Shown piece after piece: positions 50,823 through 58,472 of a stretch of DNA of 64,000 bases. Every line of letters begins with the position of its first letter. Position 1 is the stretch's first letter. A model generated the notes under the pieces. It ran no database searches. It had not been told where the DNA came from and worked only from the letters and a program-made list of their open reading frames with translations. Source of the DNA: JAILZP01 sp037444185 (GTDB lineage: Bacteria; Bacillota; Desulfotomaculia; Desulfotomaculales; Desulfocucumaceae); the NCBI GenBank assembly GCA_037444185.1, contig JBBIMW010000002.1, forward strand, positions 59,830-123,829, given 5' to 3'. The position numbers were made by a program, and so were the translations under genes.

Positions 50823-51875
50823 TTGAAAGTCGCCGTTATCGGCGCCGGCGTGTCCGGCCTGGCCTGCGCCCACGAACTGGAGAGGCTGGGAGTCTCTCCC
50901 GCCATATACGAACAGCGCCCCCGCTGTGGTGATTTGTATGACAATGCCGCCGTAATTATGCAGATCATGCACAGGCCGGTGAAAAACCCACTGGAGGATC
51001 TTTGCAGAAACTTCCACATCAACATCAGGCCGTTGAATATTCTCAAAAAGGTCACCATGCACGCTCCCGGCACATCGGGCTCTGTTTGCGGAAAACTGGG
51101 CTATATTTTTAAGCTGGGGCAGTCCGGCGACTCCATCACCAGCCAGATCCTGGGGCGGATAAAAACACCGGTCCGCTACAACCACCGGGCCGACTACTCC
51201 CGGCTGATGCGGGAATATGATTTCGTGGTGGCGGCCCCCTTCACCCATGACATCACCGGGACCCTGGGCTGCTGGGAAGACATGGTGAGGGGATGGATCA
51301 TGGGCGCCAGGGTTTTGGGGTCCTTCGATCCCGCAGCCGTTAAAATGTGGCTTGACACCGAATATGCCGGAAGCGGCTACGCATACCTGGCGCCATTCAA
51401 TGACAGAAGCGCCTCCCTGGTTCTTTTCACCACCGGCGCCGGCAGGAGCAGCATAAGATTTTTCTGGGAAAGGTTCTGGCAAAAGGAAGGGCTTGACTTC
51501 AAAACAGTCTGTCTTTGGGACATGGAACGCATGGTTGGGTTTGTGTACCCGCACCGGGTGAACAACTTGCTGTTCACCGGCAATGCCGGAGGTTTTCTGG
51601 AGCCCCTGCTGGGCTTCGGGCTGGTCAACGCCGTTAAAAGCGGAGTGTACGCCGCCAGGTCCATTGTGCAGGGGAGGTGCTACGAGGAATACCTGGAACC
51701 GCTCAAGGAAAGATGGAGAATTTCCCTGGCCCTGAGAAAGAGACTGAACCGGTATAATAATAAAGACATGGGCCGGCTGGTATCATTCTTAACCGCGCCG
51801 GGGATCAGGCAGATTGTGTACAACACAAATCTGGATTTATTGAAGTATTCCGCCCGCCTGAATACCCGTCTCTAA
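50823..51875 (+). CDS. FAD-dependent oxidoreductase, geranylgeranyl-reductase-like (B)
   Basis: The 350-residue protein starts at TTG 50823 with V-A-V-I-G-A-G-V-S-G-L-A-C-A-H-E-L-E. N-L-L-F-T-G-N-A-G-G-F-L-E-P marks the later dinucleotide site. It shares with the divergent neighbour long stretches such as the M-H-R-P and G-Y-A-Y-L-A-P-F regions and the C-terminal V-Y-N-T-N. The two are probably the products of an inverted duplication. A role in quinone, lipid or carotenoid-like reduction is possible; none is shown. Confidence 0.8.
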   Translation: MKVAVIGAGVSGLACAHELERLGVSPAIYEQRPRCGDLYDNAAVIMQIMHRPVKNPLEDLCRNFHINIRPLNILKKVTMHAPGTSGSVCGKLGYIFKLGQSGDSITSQILGRIKTPVRYNHRADYSRLMREYDFVVAAPFTHDITGTLGCWEDMVRGWIMGARVLGSFDPAAVKMWLDTEYAGSGYAYLAPFNDRSASLVLFTTGAGRSSIRFFWERFWQKEGLDFKTVCLWDMERMVGFVYPHRVNNLLFTGNAGGFLEPLLGFGLVNAVKSGVYAARSIVQGRCYEEYLEPLKERWRISLALRKRLNRYNNKDMGRLVSFLTAPGIRQIVYNTNLDLLKYSARLNTRL

Positions 51876-51876
51876 G

Positions 51877-51952
51877 ATAATGTTGCAAAACCAATTTGTA
51901 TTGCATCAAACAGGAATAGCCGGGATGCAGCCTCCTAGTTTTGCAATATTAT
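51877..51952 (+). mobile_element. 76-bp MITE-like element
   Basis: Terminal inverted repeats ataatgttgcaaaac (51877-51891) and gttttgcaatattat (51938-51952) match at 14 of 15 positions. The interior contains ATTGCATCAAACAGG and CAGCCTCCTAG, shared with elements at 49512 and 58314. It has no coding capacity. Confidence 0.55.
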
Positions 51953-52150
51953 ATTGACAGGGTGAGGCCTGGACTCGATGGAGGCGATTTCTTTCTGGAT
52001 CACCCTGACATGGGCCGCCTCCTCGTCCCTCAGGCGGGTAAAAAGATGGCGGGCAGCGGGATTGAACACCCTGACCGACATCTCGTTGTAAAAACACTGG
52101 CTGTCTATTTTTTCCTCCAGGGCCCGGTAAAGATAATTCAGCGTATTCAC
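51935..52150 (-). CDS. Half ferritin-like protein (downstream gene)
   Basis: 71 residues from GTG 52150, with GAGG 9 bases upstream. Two helices: N-Y-L-Y-R-A-L-E-E-K-I-D-S-Q-C-F-Y-N-E-M and L-F-T-R-L-R-D-E-E-A-A-H-V-R-V-I-Q-K-E. The E-E-x-x-H pattern is a di-iron ligand set of rubrerythrin/ferritin folds. A complete ferritin-like domain needs four helices, so this is half. It follows the other half gene by 11 bases. The stop lies inside the right terminal repeat of the MITE-like element. Confidence 0.6.
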   Translation of the reverse strand: MNTLNYLYRALEEKIDSQCFYNEMSVRVFNPAARHLFTRLRDEEAAHVRVIQKEIASIESRPHPVNIILQN

Positions 52151-52161
52151 CCTTATGCACC

Positions 52162-52401
52162 TCAGAAATTTTTCATTTCTTCCCGCAGCTTCATTATGTG
52201 ATCCCGGCATGTCCGCTCAAAAGTCCCGAACATGGATTTAATCCTATTGTCCCCAGCCTTTCCGGCCAGGCGGGCATACTGGTTCCTCCTGCGTGACTCA
52301 AGGTGTATCGCCTCTCTGAAAGCCTTGCGCAGCAGGTCATTTTGGTGCGTCCCGAACAATACGGCACCCCCGGATTTTTCATAGTCAGCTGTTCTATTCA
52401 A
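52162..52401 (-). CDS. Half ferritin-like protein (upstream gene)
   Basis: 79 residues if begun at TTG 52401. A TTG at 52359 has a better ribosome site (GGGGGT 6 bases upstream) and would give 65. Helices A-F-R-E-A-I-H-L-E-S-R-R-R-N-Q-Y-A-R-L and M-F-G-T-F-E-R-T-C-R-D-H-I-M-K-L-R-E-E-M resemble the first two helices of a rubrerythrin-like four-helix bundle, with Glu and His in plausible ligand positions. It probably pairs with the next gene product, or dimerises. Confidence 0.55.
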   Translation of the reverse strand: MNRTADYEKSGGAVLFGTHQNDLLRKAFREAIHLESRRRNQYARLAGKAGDNRIKSMFGTFERTCRDHIMKLREEMKNF

Positions 52402-52530
52402 TATTTCTTTTAAAATAATATTTCATTCATGCCGTCTGAAAATTCATTTGCCCGGGATTTAAAGAAGGTAATTACGGACGGGCGGGGAAATATAGCTCTA
52501 ATTAATATATTGACTTCCGGAGAATTCATT

Positions 52531-53694
52531 TTGCATACAGGAAGCGTGCTCCTCAAGGCTTTTATATTTTTTTACTATTCCTCCATCGGGCTGTTTCTCC
52601 CCTATCTGCCCCTTCTGTTAAGCCAGAATGGACTCGGCAGCTGGCAGATAGGCATCCTTTTTTCCCTCGGCCCCTTGGTGATTATAACCACTCAGCCCTT
52701 CTGGGGATTTATCAGCGACCGGCTGAAGACGGTCAAAAAACTGATTGTTTTCCAGTTGGGGGCGACGGCATTGCTTTCCCTGCTGGTTTTCCGCCTGGAT
52801 TCCTTTGAGCTGTTGATGCCGGCGCTTTTTTTATTCAATTTTTTTGCTTTTCCCATTATCCCCCTCACCGACAGCCTGACCCTTTCCCTGGCGAGCAAGC
52901 GGGGGGGGCATTATGGCGGTTTCAGACTTTGGGGTTCTTTGGGGTTCGGCCTTAGCGCGGTGTTCTTCGGCATTTTTTTTCGCACCCACAGCCTGGAGCT
53001 GTTTCCGGCGGGCTATTTCGCATTGATAGTTGTTTGTGCGGCCTTGAGCCTCTTTCTGACCGACTCTGTCCATCTGGGCCGCAGGGCCGTTCCCGGGGAC
53101 GTGAAAACACTGGTTACGGACCCGAGGATAATGGCCTTTCTTTTGCTGACGGCGGTTTTAAGTTCTTCAAACAGGGCCAACGACTCATTTTTGGGTATAT
53201 TCATCAGCCAGCTGGGTGGAAGCACTGAAATTGTCGGTTACGCCTGGGCGGTGGCTGTCCTTAGCGAAGTGCCCGTGCTGGCCGCCGGAGGATACCTTCT
53301 GTCCCGGTATTCCGAACTAAAGCTCCTGGCTGTTTCGGCGGCGGTTTTCGCGGTTCGCTGGGCGCTTTTCGGGCTGGTCACGGATCCCGTGCTGATCGTC
53401 CTAATCCAGATGAGCCACAGCGTGTCCTTCGGACTGTTCTTTTTGTGCTCGGTCAGCTACATGAGCAAGCTGGTGCCCGAGCGGCTGAGATCCAGCGGCC
53501 TGGGCCTGTTGTCGGCTTTTCTGGGGGGATTGGGCGGAATTGCCGGGTCCACCATAGGGGGGCTGCTGATGAACGGCTACGGGCCGGGAGTGATGTATCC
53601 GGCTTGCTCCCTGGCAGCCCTGGCTTCATTCTTTGTATATCTGCTGTGGGTAAAAAAGCCTCCCGGCGGGCGACTGGAATCCAAAACCCAGTAG
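52531..53694 (+). CDS. MFS transporter (MFS_1-like)
   Basis: About 387 residues with 12 hydrophobic segments, G-F-I-S-D-R-L-K-T-V-K-K in the loop after span 2 (the MFS signature) and a repeat of the fold in the second half. TTG 52531 is chosen because CGGAG lies 8 bases upstream and the first membrane span follows at once. The frame extends to an ATG at 52429 but without a ribosome site and with an unrelated hydrophilic stretch. Substrate unknown; export or uptake of a small organic compound. The last residues (G-G-R-L-E-S-K-T-Q) are encoded inside a dispersed terminator repeat. Confidence 0.8.
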   Translation: MHTGSVLLKAFIFFYYSSIGLFLPYLPLLLSQNGLGSWQIGILFSLGPLVIITTQPFWGFISDRLKTVKKLIVFQLGATALLSLLVFRLDSFELLMPALFLFNFFAFPIIPLTDSLTLSLASKRGGHYGGFRLWGSLGFGLSAVFFGIFFRTHSLELFPAGYFALIVVCAALSLFLTDSVHLGRRAVPGDVKTLVTDPRIMAFLLLTAVLSSSNRANDSFLGIFISQLGGSTEIVGYAWAVAVLSEVPVLAAGGYLLSRYSELKLLAVSAAVFAVRWALFGLVTDPVLIVLIQMSHSVSFGLFFLCSVSYMSKLVPERLRSSGLGLLSAFLGGLGGIAGSTIGGLLMNGYGPGVMYPACSLAALASFFVYLLWVKKPPGGRLESKTQ

Positions 53695-53750
53695 TCAGAA
53701 CCCAGAATTTAATGCATTCCTTTGAAGAAAAAGCTCCCTTTCGGGAGAAC
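53656..53750 (-). repeat. Dispersed terminator repeat, copy 1
   Basis: On the minus strand CTCCCGAAAGGGAG is a hairpin followed by CTTTTTC. CAAAGGAATGC, TTAAATTCTG, ACTACTGG, GGATTCCAG and a second GC-rich hairpin follow. It matches 63872-63954 over about 80 bases allowing two small gaps, and its 3' half matches 62579-62630. It lies between convergent genes (MFS and had). Confidence 0.75.
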
Positions 53751-53785
53751 AGTGTGCTGAAGTGTTGTAAAGCATGTAGTATAAG

Positions 53786-54856
53786 CTATTTAAAGTCCGG
53801 GACAAGGACCACCCTCTTCATCAGCCTGCCTTCGTGGGATTCCCTGAACACCTCTTCGATTTGGCCCATGGGCCTGACCTCCACGAAGGGGTCCAGCTTG
53901 ACGCCTCCGTCCATGACCATTTTTAGCACTTCGGGATAATATCCGGGCAGGCAGCCCCAGGTGCCTATTATCTCAGCGTCAAAGGCCATCAGCCGGGAAA
54001 GCATGTATTCAACCTTGCTGGTGCTGAAGCCCACCACCACCATCTTGCCCACGAAGCCCAGCAGTTCCAGCCCTGTCTCCTGGCCCGCCTTTCTACCGGT
54101 GCACTCGAATATTTTCCAGCCGAAGGACGGCAGATTGTTCTCTTTGCAGAAGGCCCTGAATTCATCCCTGATGTCGCCGACGCCTTTACCCGCCGCATTG
54201 ATGGTGAAAGATGCCCCGTACTGCAAAAGCCGCCGCAGTTTCTCCTCCACCAGGTCTATGGCCACCACCACCCCGGCCCCCATTACGGAGGCTATCTGGG
54301 TCATATGGACACCTACTCCCCCCGCGGCGCCGATAATGACCACCAGGTCGCCCTCCTGCAGGCCGGCCCTCCTGGCAGCCTGGTACGGTGTTGTGACGGC
54401 GTCGGCCACCACCGCCAGATGCTCCAGGGGGATGTCCCCCCGGTCATTAACCACACACAGGTCTGCTGCGGGGACGGGAATATGGCTTGAAAAACCCCCG
54501 TAAATCCCCAGGCTGTTGCCCGGCATGGACTGTTTAAGGCACCGGTTTCCCCGGCCGGAAGCGCAGATGGGACAATGGTTGCACGGCATTACGGCGGGAA
54601 TGATCACTTCTTTGCCGATCAATCCGTCCACGCCGGCCACCACCCGGCCGGATATCTCGTGCCCGAGGGTGAGGGGCGGCTTGGTGACGGTGGCGACACC
54701 GCCGTAAAAGTATCCTATATCGGTGTGACAAACACCGCACCCCGCCACTTCCACCAGTACCTCCCCCGGCTTTAATTCCGGAACGTCCAGGGCGGTTCTG
54801 GCCAGTTTGCCGGGCTCGGTCATTTGCCAGGTATCAATACTGTATGGCATGCCCAA
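53786..54856 (-). CDS. had: 6-hydroxycyclohex-1-ene-1-carbonyl-CoA dehydrogenase
   Basis: A zinc-type alcohol dehydrogenase of about 356 residues. It has catalytic-zinc ligands G-C-G-V-C-H-T-D and L-G-H-E, the structural zinc set P-C-N-H-C-P-I-C-A-S-G-R-G-N-R-C, and the NAD loop I-G-A-A-G-G-V-G-V-H. The context is diagnostic: dch and oah precede it in the same operon. It oxidises the 6-hydroxy product of Dch to the 6-oxo compound with NAD. Start: TTG 54856, 9 bases after GGAGG; ATG 54850 is too far (15 bases). Also called BamQ in Geobacter. Confidence 0.88.
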   Translation of the reverse strand: MGMPYSIDTWQMTEPGKLARTALDVPELKPGEVLVEVAGCGVCHTDIGYFYGGVATVTKPPLTLGHEISGRVVAGVDGLIGKEVIIPAVMPCNHCPICASGRGNRCLKQSMPGNSLGIYGGFSSHIPVPAADLCVVNDRGDIPLEHLAVVADAVTTPYQAARRAGLQEGDLVVIIGAAGGVGVHMTQIASVMGAGVVVAIDLVEEKLRRLLQYGASFTINAAGKGVGDIRDEFRAFCKENNLPSFGWKIFECTGRKAGQETGLELLGFVGKMVVVGFSTSKVEYMLSRLMAFDAEIIGTWGCLPGYYPEVLKMVMDGGVKLDPFVEVRPMGQIEEVFRESHEGRLMKRVVLVPDFK

Positions 54857-54878
54857 TTTCAAATACCTCCCTCCGTGG

Positions 54879-55643
54879 TTATTTTCCCCGCCAGACGGGT
54901 TTCCGCTTTTCCATGAAGGCACTCAGGCCCTCCAGGGCATCGGCTGTTTTCATCAGTTCTTTCAAGTAAATGCGGTCTATGATTTCCAGCCCGCCGGCAA
55001 AATCCCCTCCCAGGCCCGCCCGGGCGGCTTTTTTGGTCAGGGCCAGCACCACCGGGCTATGGGCCAGGAATTTCTGCAAAAATTCCCGGACTCCATCCGC
55101 GAAGTGTTCAGCAGGGACAACGCTGTTCACCAGTCCCAACTGCTCCGCCCTGCGGGCGTCAAAGATCTCTCCGGAAAGAAGCAGTTCCATGGCCCTGGGC
55201 CAGGACATCAGCCGGGGCAGCAGATAGCAGGCCAGGGGCGGAAACACTCCCACCGCGATTTCGGGCTGGCCTAATTTGGCCTTTTCCGAGGCCACCACCA
55301 GGTCGCAGAACAACACCAGCTCGCAGCCCCCGCCCAGGGCCGCGCCGTTTACCGCGGCCACGATGGGCTTGTCGGTCCCGGCCATGGTGAGGAAGATGCG
55401 GTCGAATGCTTCAATCATTTGTTCCACTTTATCCTTGGTGTGGTCCGCCACGTCCACACCGGCCGAAAAGGCCTTGCCCTCCGCAGCCAGCACTATGATC
55501 CCGGCCGGTTCCTCAATGGCCCAGCGCAGCGCCATGGCCAGCTCCTCCATCATCGAAATGGTCAGTACATTGAGGGGCGGGCGGTTCAGGGTGATGGTGG
55601 CGATTCCTCCATCGCTGTTCAACTTTAAGTACTGGCAGTCCAA
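54879..55643 (-). CDS. dch: Cyclohexa-1,5-diene-1-carbonyl-CoA hydratase
   Basis: The 254-residue enoyl-CoA hydratase-family protein has oxyanion-hole motifs A-A-E-G-K-A-F-S-A-G-V-D and N-G-A-A-L-G-G-G-C-E-L. Length and neighbours (had, oah) fit Dch/BamR, which adds water to the dienoyl-CoA made by benzoyl-CoA reductase. It starts with TTG 55643 after GGGGGGAT. A general crotonase is the alternative, but the flanking pathway genes make Dch much more likely. Confidence 0.87.
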   Translation of the reverse strand: MDCQYLKLNSDGGIATITLNRPPLNVLTISMMEELAMALRWAIEEPAGIIVLAAEGKAFSAGVDVADHTKDKVEQMIEAFDRIFLTMAGTDKPIVAAVNGAALGGGCELVLFCDLVVASEKAKLGQPEIAVGVFPPLACYLLPRLMSWPRAMELLLSGEIFDARRAEQLGLVNSVVPAEHFADGVREFLQKFLAHSPVVLALTKKAARAGLGGDFAGGLEIIDRIYLKELMKTADALEGLSAFMEKRKPVWRGK

Positions 55644-55759
55644 TTTAATCCCCCCTTACAGTGTCACCATGCAGTGCCCTCCCGCAGTGGCGGGTGGTAT
55701 TGTCAGCCTCCGGATCCGACCGAGCCGGCCGTTCAAACCGCAGACCGGTGCCCGGCGGC

Positions 55760-56893
55760 CTACTCCACCCGCTTGGGCATCACTGCGTCTATCAGATTCT
55801 GGTCGAACACCTTTGCCTCGGCCAGCTGCTTGCGGTACTCCACGAAGTCGCAGAGGTCCTTGCCGCCGGTCTGTTTCCTGTTATTAAAGGCGTTGAAACC
55901 AAGGTAGGCCTCGCTCATCATATTGGCCGCCAGCCAGTGCCTGCTGGGCAGTTTGTTCATGTCCCAGAAGAATTTCTTTTTCTGCCGGATGCCGTCGATG
56001 GACATCATCAGGCAGTGCGGGAAAAGGTTGGTCAGGGTCCAGATCACCTTGTTCACCTCTGTATCCACCAGGGTGAAGTCCACCTGGCAATCCTTCATCA
56101 GGGCCTTGGCCTCCTCCGCCGCCTGTCCCCGGACCATTTCCCCGTATACTATGGCTCCGTCCTCCAGGTATCTGTCGGTGATTACCTGGGGGTTCCTTAT
56201 AAACCGGCCGTCTTTCTTTAAAACCGGCACAACTTTGGAGATTAATCCCAGCCTCTCCATTTTGTAGGCGCTCCAAAGCTCGCAGGATATGCAGCTCCAC
56301 AGGGCGTTCTCAACGCCGAGGTACCAGAAAATATAGTCCGTGGCGCCACCCACCGGCGCCGATCCGTGTTTGGGGCCGGCCTGGCCGAACACCGCCAGGT
56401 CCGAGGAAATGGAAACATCGCAGGCCATTCCTATTTCCTGCCCTCCGGCCACCCTCATGCCGTTGACCCGGCAGATCACCGGCTTTTTGCAAAGGTAAAT
56501 GGCGTCCACCATGCCGTTGAACAGATCCATGTAAAGGGCGTACTCGCTGGGGTTGCCGCTGTAATATTCGGCGTACTCCTTTGTATTCCCGCCGGTGCAG
56601 AAGGCCTTGTCCCCGGCGCCGGTCAGTACCGCCGCCACCACCGACCGATCCATGGAGGCCCGGTGGAGGCCGGCGATGACTCCTTTGACCATCCCGGTGG
56701 TGTAGGAATTGTACTGGGCCGGGTTGTTAAGAATTATCCACGCGGAATAGAGACCTTCCACCGGGTTTCCGTTCTGGTCCAGCACCGGTTTTTTTTCGTA
56801 AAGCACGCAGGGCGCTTCCCTGCCGAAATGCTCCTCGCCGAAAATGTCATGATCCTTAACTCCGGTTTGGCGGGGCCATTTGAATAAATCCAT
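55760..56893 (-). CDS. oah: 6-oxocyclohex-1-ene-1-carbonyl-CoA hydrolase (ring-opening)
   Basis: 377 residues from ATG 56893, 7 bases after AAGGAGG. The crotonase fold is much longer than enoyl-CoA hydratases, as in BamA/Oah (about 380). Landmarks are I-L-N-N-P-A-Q-Y-N-S-Y, G-D-K-A-F-C-T-G-G-N-T-K-E-Y and N-G-M-R-V-A-G-G-Q-E-I-G-M-A-C-D. It opens the ring to 3-hydroxypimelyl-CoA and is used as a marker of anaerobic aromatic degradation. It overlaps the upstream acyl-CoA synthetase gene by 38 bases. Confidence 0.92.
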   Translation of the reverse strand: MDLFKWPRQTGVKDHDIFGEEHFGREAPCVLYEKKPVLDQNGNPVEGLYSAWIILNNPAQYNSYTTGMVKGVIAGLHRASMDRSVVAAVLTGAGDKAFCTGGNTKEYAEYYSGNPSEYALYMDLFNGMVDAIYLCKKPVICRVNGMRVAGGQEIGMACDVSISSDLAVFGQAGPKHGSAPVGGATDYIFWYLGVENALWSCISCELWSAYKMERLGLISKVVPVLKKDGRFIRNPQVITDRYLEDGAIVYGEMVRGQAAEEAKALMKDCQVDFTLVDTEVNKVIWTLTNLFPHCLMMSIDGIRQKKKFFWDMNKLPSRHWLAANMMSEAYLGFNAFNNRKQTGGKDLCDFVEYRKQLAEAKVFDQNLIDAVMPKRVE

Positions 56894-58280
56894 TTTCATT
56901 CCTCCTTCTTAATGCGTAATGGGCCAAGGCGGCCACCGCCGCCGCGGCTTCCTCCGGGGCGGTGTAGAGGGGCACCCCCGCCTCCTGGAGTAAATCCCGG
57001 TCTTCCCTGCAGCCGGGCCGGTGGGAGGCATAACAGGCCAGCACCGGTTTGCCGTGTTTCCGGTACGCCCGGACTATCTCGGCCGAAGGCAGCCCCCAAT
57101 TTTTGTGCAGGCAGTATACGGCGGCCAGCATATCCACCCCGGTGTCCTCCAGCATCGCCTCGGCCAGACGTCCGTATGACTGCCGGGAAAATCCCAGCCC
57201 TGCGGCATCCAGGGGGTTTTTCAACACCACGGGGGGGGTTTCCCCGATAATTTCCTTTATCTTCAGGATGGTCTGTCCTTCCAGGGGAGGAATGGCACAG
57301 CCCCCGGTCAGTAGATGATCGGCCATGACAATGCTGGGTCCCGCCGTATGGGTGAGTATGCCGACCCTGTTCCCCCGGGGCAGGGGCAGCAGGGCCAAGG
57401 CCTTGCAGGCGGCCACCAGCTCAGCGGTGCTGTCCACCGCAAAAATACCGAACTGTTTGAAAATATCCCGGTACAGGCGGTAGGATCCCGCCGCGCTGCC
57501 GGTGTGGGTAAGCGAATAATGATTCGCCCCGGCCGCGCGCCCGGCTTTAAATACCACCACCGGCTTTTTGGCGGATACTTTTCCGGCCGCCTGGACAAAC
57601 CGGCGGGCGTCCCCGGTTCCTTCCATGAATATCGCGATTACCGATGTTCCTGCATCTTTCCCTAAGTATTCCAGGAAATCGGCAAACCCGAGGGAAGAGC
57701 AGTTCCCCACCCCCACAAATTTATTCAGCCCCATTCCCTCGTCCATCGCCCTTTGCATGATGGTCAAGCCCATGCCGCCGCTTTGAGAAATCAGGGATAC
57801 CTTTCCCCGGGACAGATGCATGGGATAGAAGGTGGAATAAAAATTGCCATCGGTGTTGATCAGTCCCAGAGTGTTGGGTCCCACCAAGAACATATTGTAT
57901 TTTTTGGCCACATCGACAAGGCGGTTTTCCAGGGCCAGGCCTTCGGACCCCATTTCCCGGTAACCTCCGGCGTGGCAGACGATCCCCTTTACCCCCCGGC
58001 GGCCGCAGTTTTCAGCAGCTTCCACCGTGGCGTGCTGATTCAGGCAAATCACCGCCACATCCACCGGTTCCGGCAGGTCGTCCAGGGAACTGCACACCCT
58101 CCGGCCCAGGATGGTTTCGTGCCTGGGATGAACGGGATACACCCGCCCCGGGAACCCGCCCTCGACAATACTCTGAAAAACATTGAAGCCCACTCGGTCC
58201 GGGGAATCATTGGCGCCAATGACGGCCACACTCCCGGGATAAAACACGGCATCCAGGTCAATGGAGCCCTTTCCCGACAT
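56856..58280 (-). CDS. NDP-forming acyl-CoA synthetase, alpha-type protein
   Basis: 474 residues: CoA-binding domain (Y-P-G-S-V-A-V-I-G-A-N-D) then two succinyl-CoA-ligase-like flavodoxin domains. The phospho-acceptor His lies in L-T-H-T-G-S-A-A-G, and S-Q-S-G-G-M-G is present. The ATP-grasp (beta) domain needed for nucleotide phosphorylation is absent from this protein and from the window. Within the ring-cleavage operon it could conserve energy as ATP from an acyl-CoA, or activate an acid, if a beta subunit exists elsewhere. Confidence 0.85.
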   Translation of the reverse strand: MSGKGSIDLDAVFYPGSVAVIGANDSPDRVGFNVFQSIVEGGFPGRVYPVHPRHETILGRRVCSSLDDLPEPVDVAVICLNQHATVEAAENCGRRGVKGIVCHAGGYREMGSEGLALENRLVDVAKKYNMFLVGPNTLGLINTDGNFYSTFYPMHLSRGKVSLISQSGGMGLTIMQRAMDEGMGLNKFVGVGNCSSLGFADFLEYLGKDAGTSVIAIFMEGTGDARRFVQAAGKVSAKKPVVVFKAGRAAGANHYSLTHTGSAAGSYRLYRDIFKQFGIFAVDSTAELVAACKALALLPLPRGNRVGILTHTAGPSIVMADHLLTGGCAIPPLEGQTILKIKEIIGETPPVVLKNPLDAAGLGFSRQSYGRLAEAMLEDTGVDMLAAVYCLHKNWGLPSAEIVRAYRKHGKPVLACYASHRPGCREDRDLLQEAGVPLYTAPEEAAAAVAALAHYALRRRNENGFIQMAPPNRS

Positions 58281-58313
58281 TTTTAAAACCCCGCAAACTT
58301 TAATTTTGATTAC

Positions 58314-58466
58314 GTTGAAAAAACTATTTATACCACATTAAACAGGCATGGCCGGACATGGCCGGAGGCTCTGCACGGCGTGGCAAGGGCTTGAGCGGAG
58401 GCGTACTTGGTGGTGCGTTGGAGCGAAAAAGCCGCCGCCGCAACGCAGCAGATGGACTTTTTCAAC
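58314..58466 (-). mobile_element. 153-bp MITE-like element
   Basis: GTTGAAAAA (58314-58322) and its complement in ACTTTTTCAAC (58456-58466) form terminal inverted repeats. The interior shares ATTTATACCACATTAAACAGG with 49512-49600, and CAGCCTCCTAG flanks the right end. The sequence TTGAAAAAGTCCATCTGCTGCG read from the right end resembles 43636-43670. It fills the thiolase-synthetase gap and interrupts the operon spacing. Confidence 0.55.
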
Positions 58467-58472
58467 AGCCTC

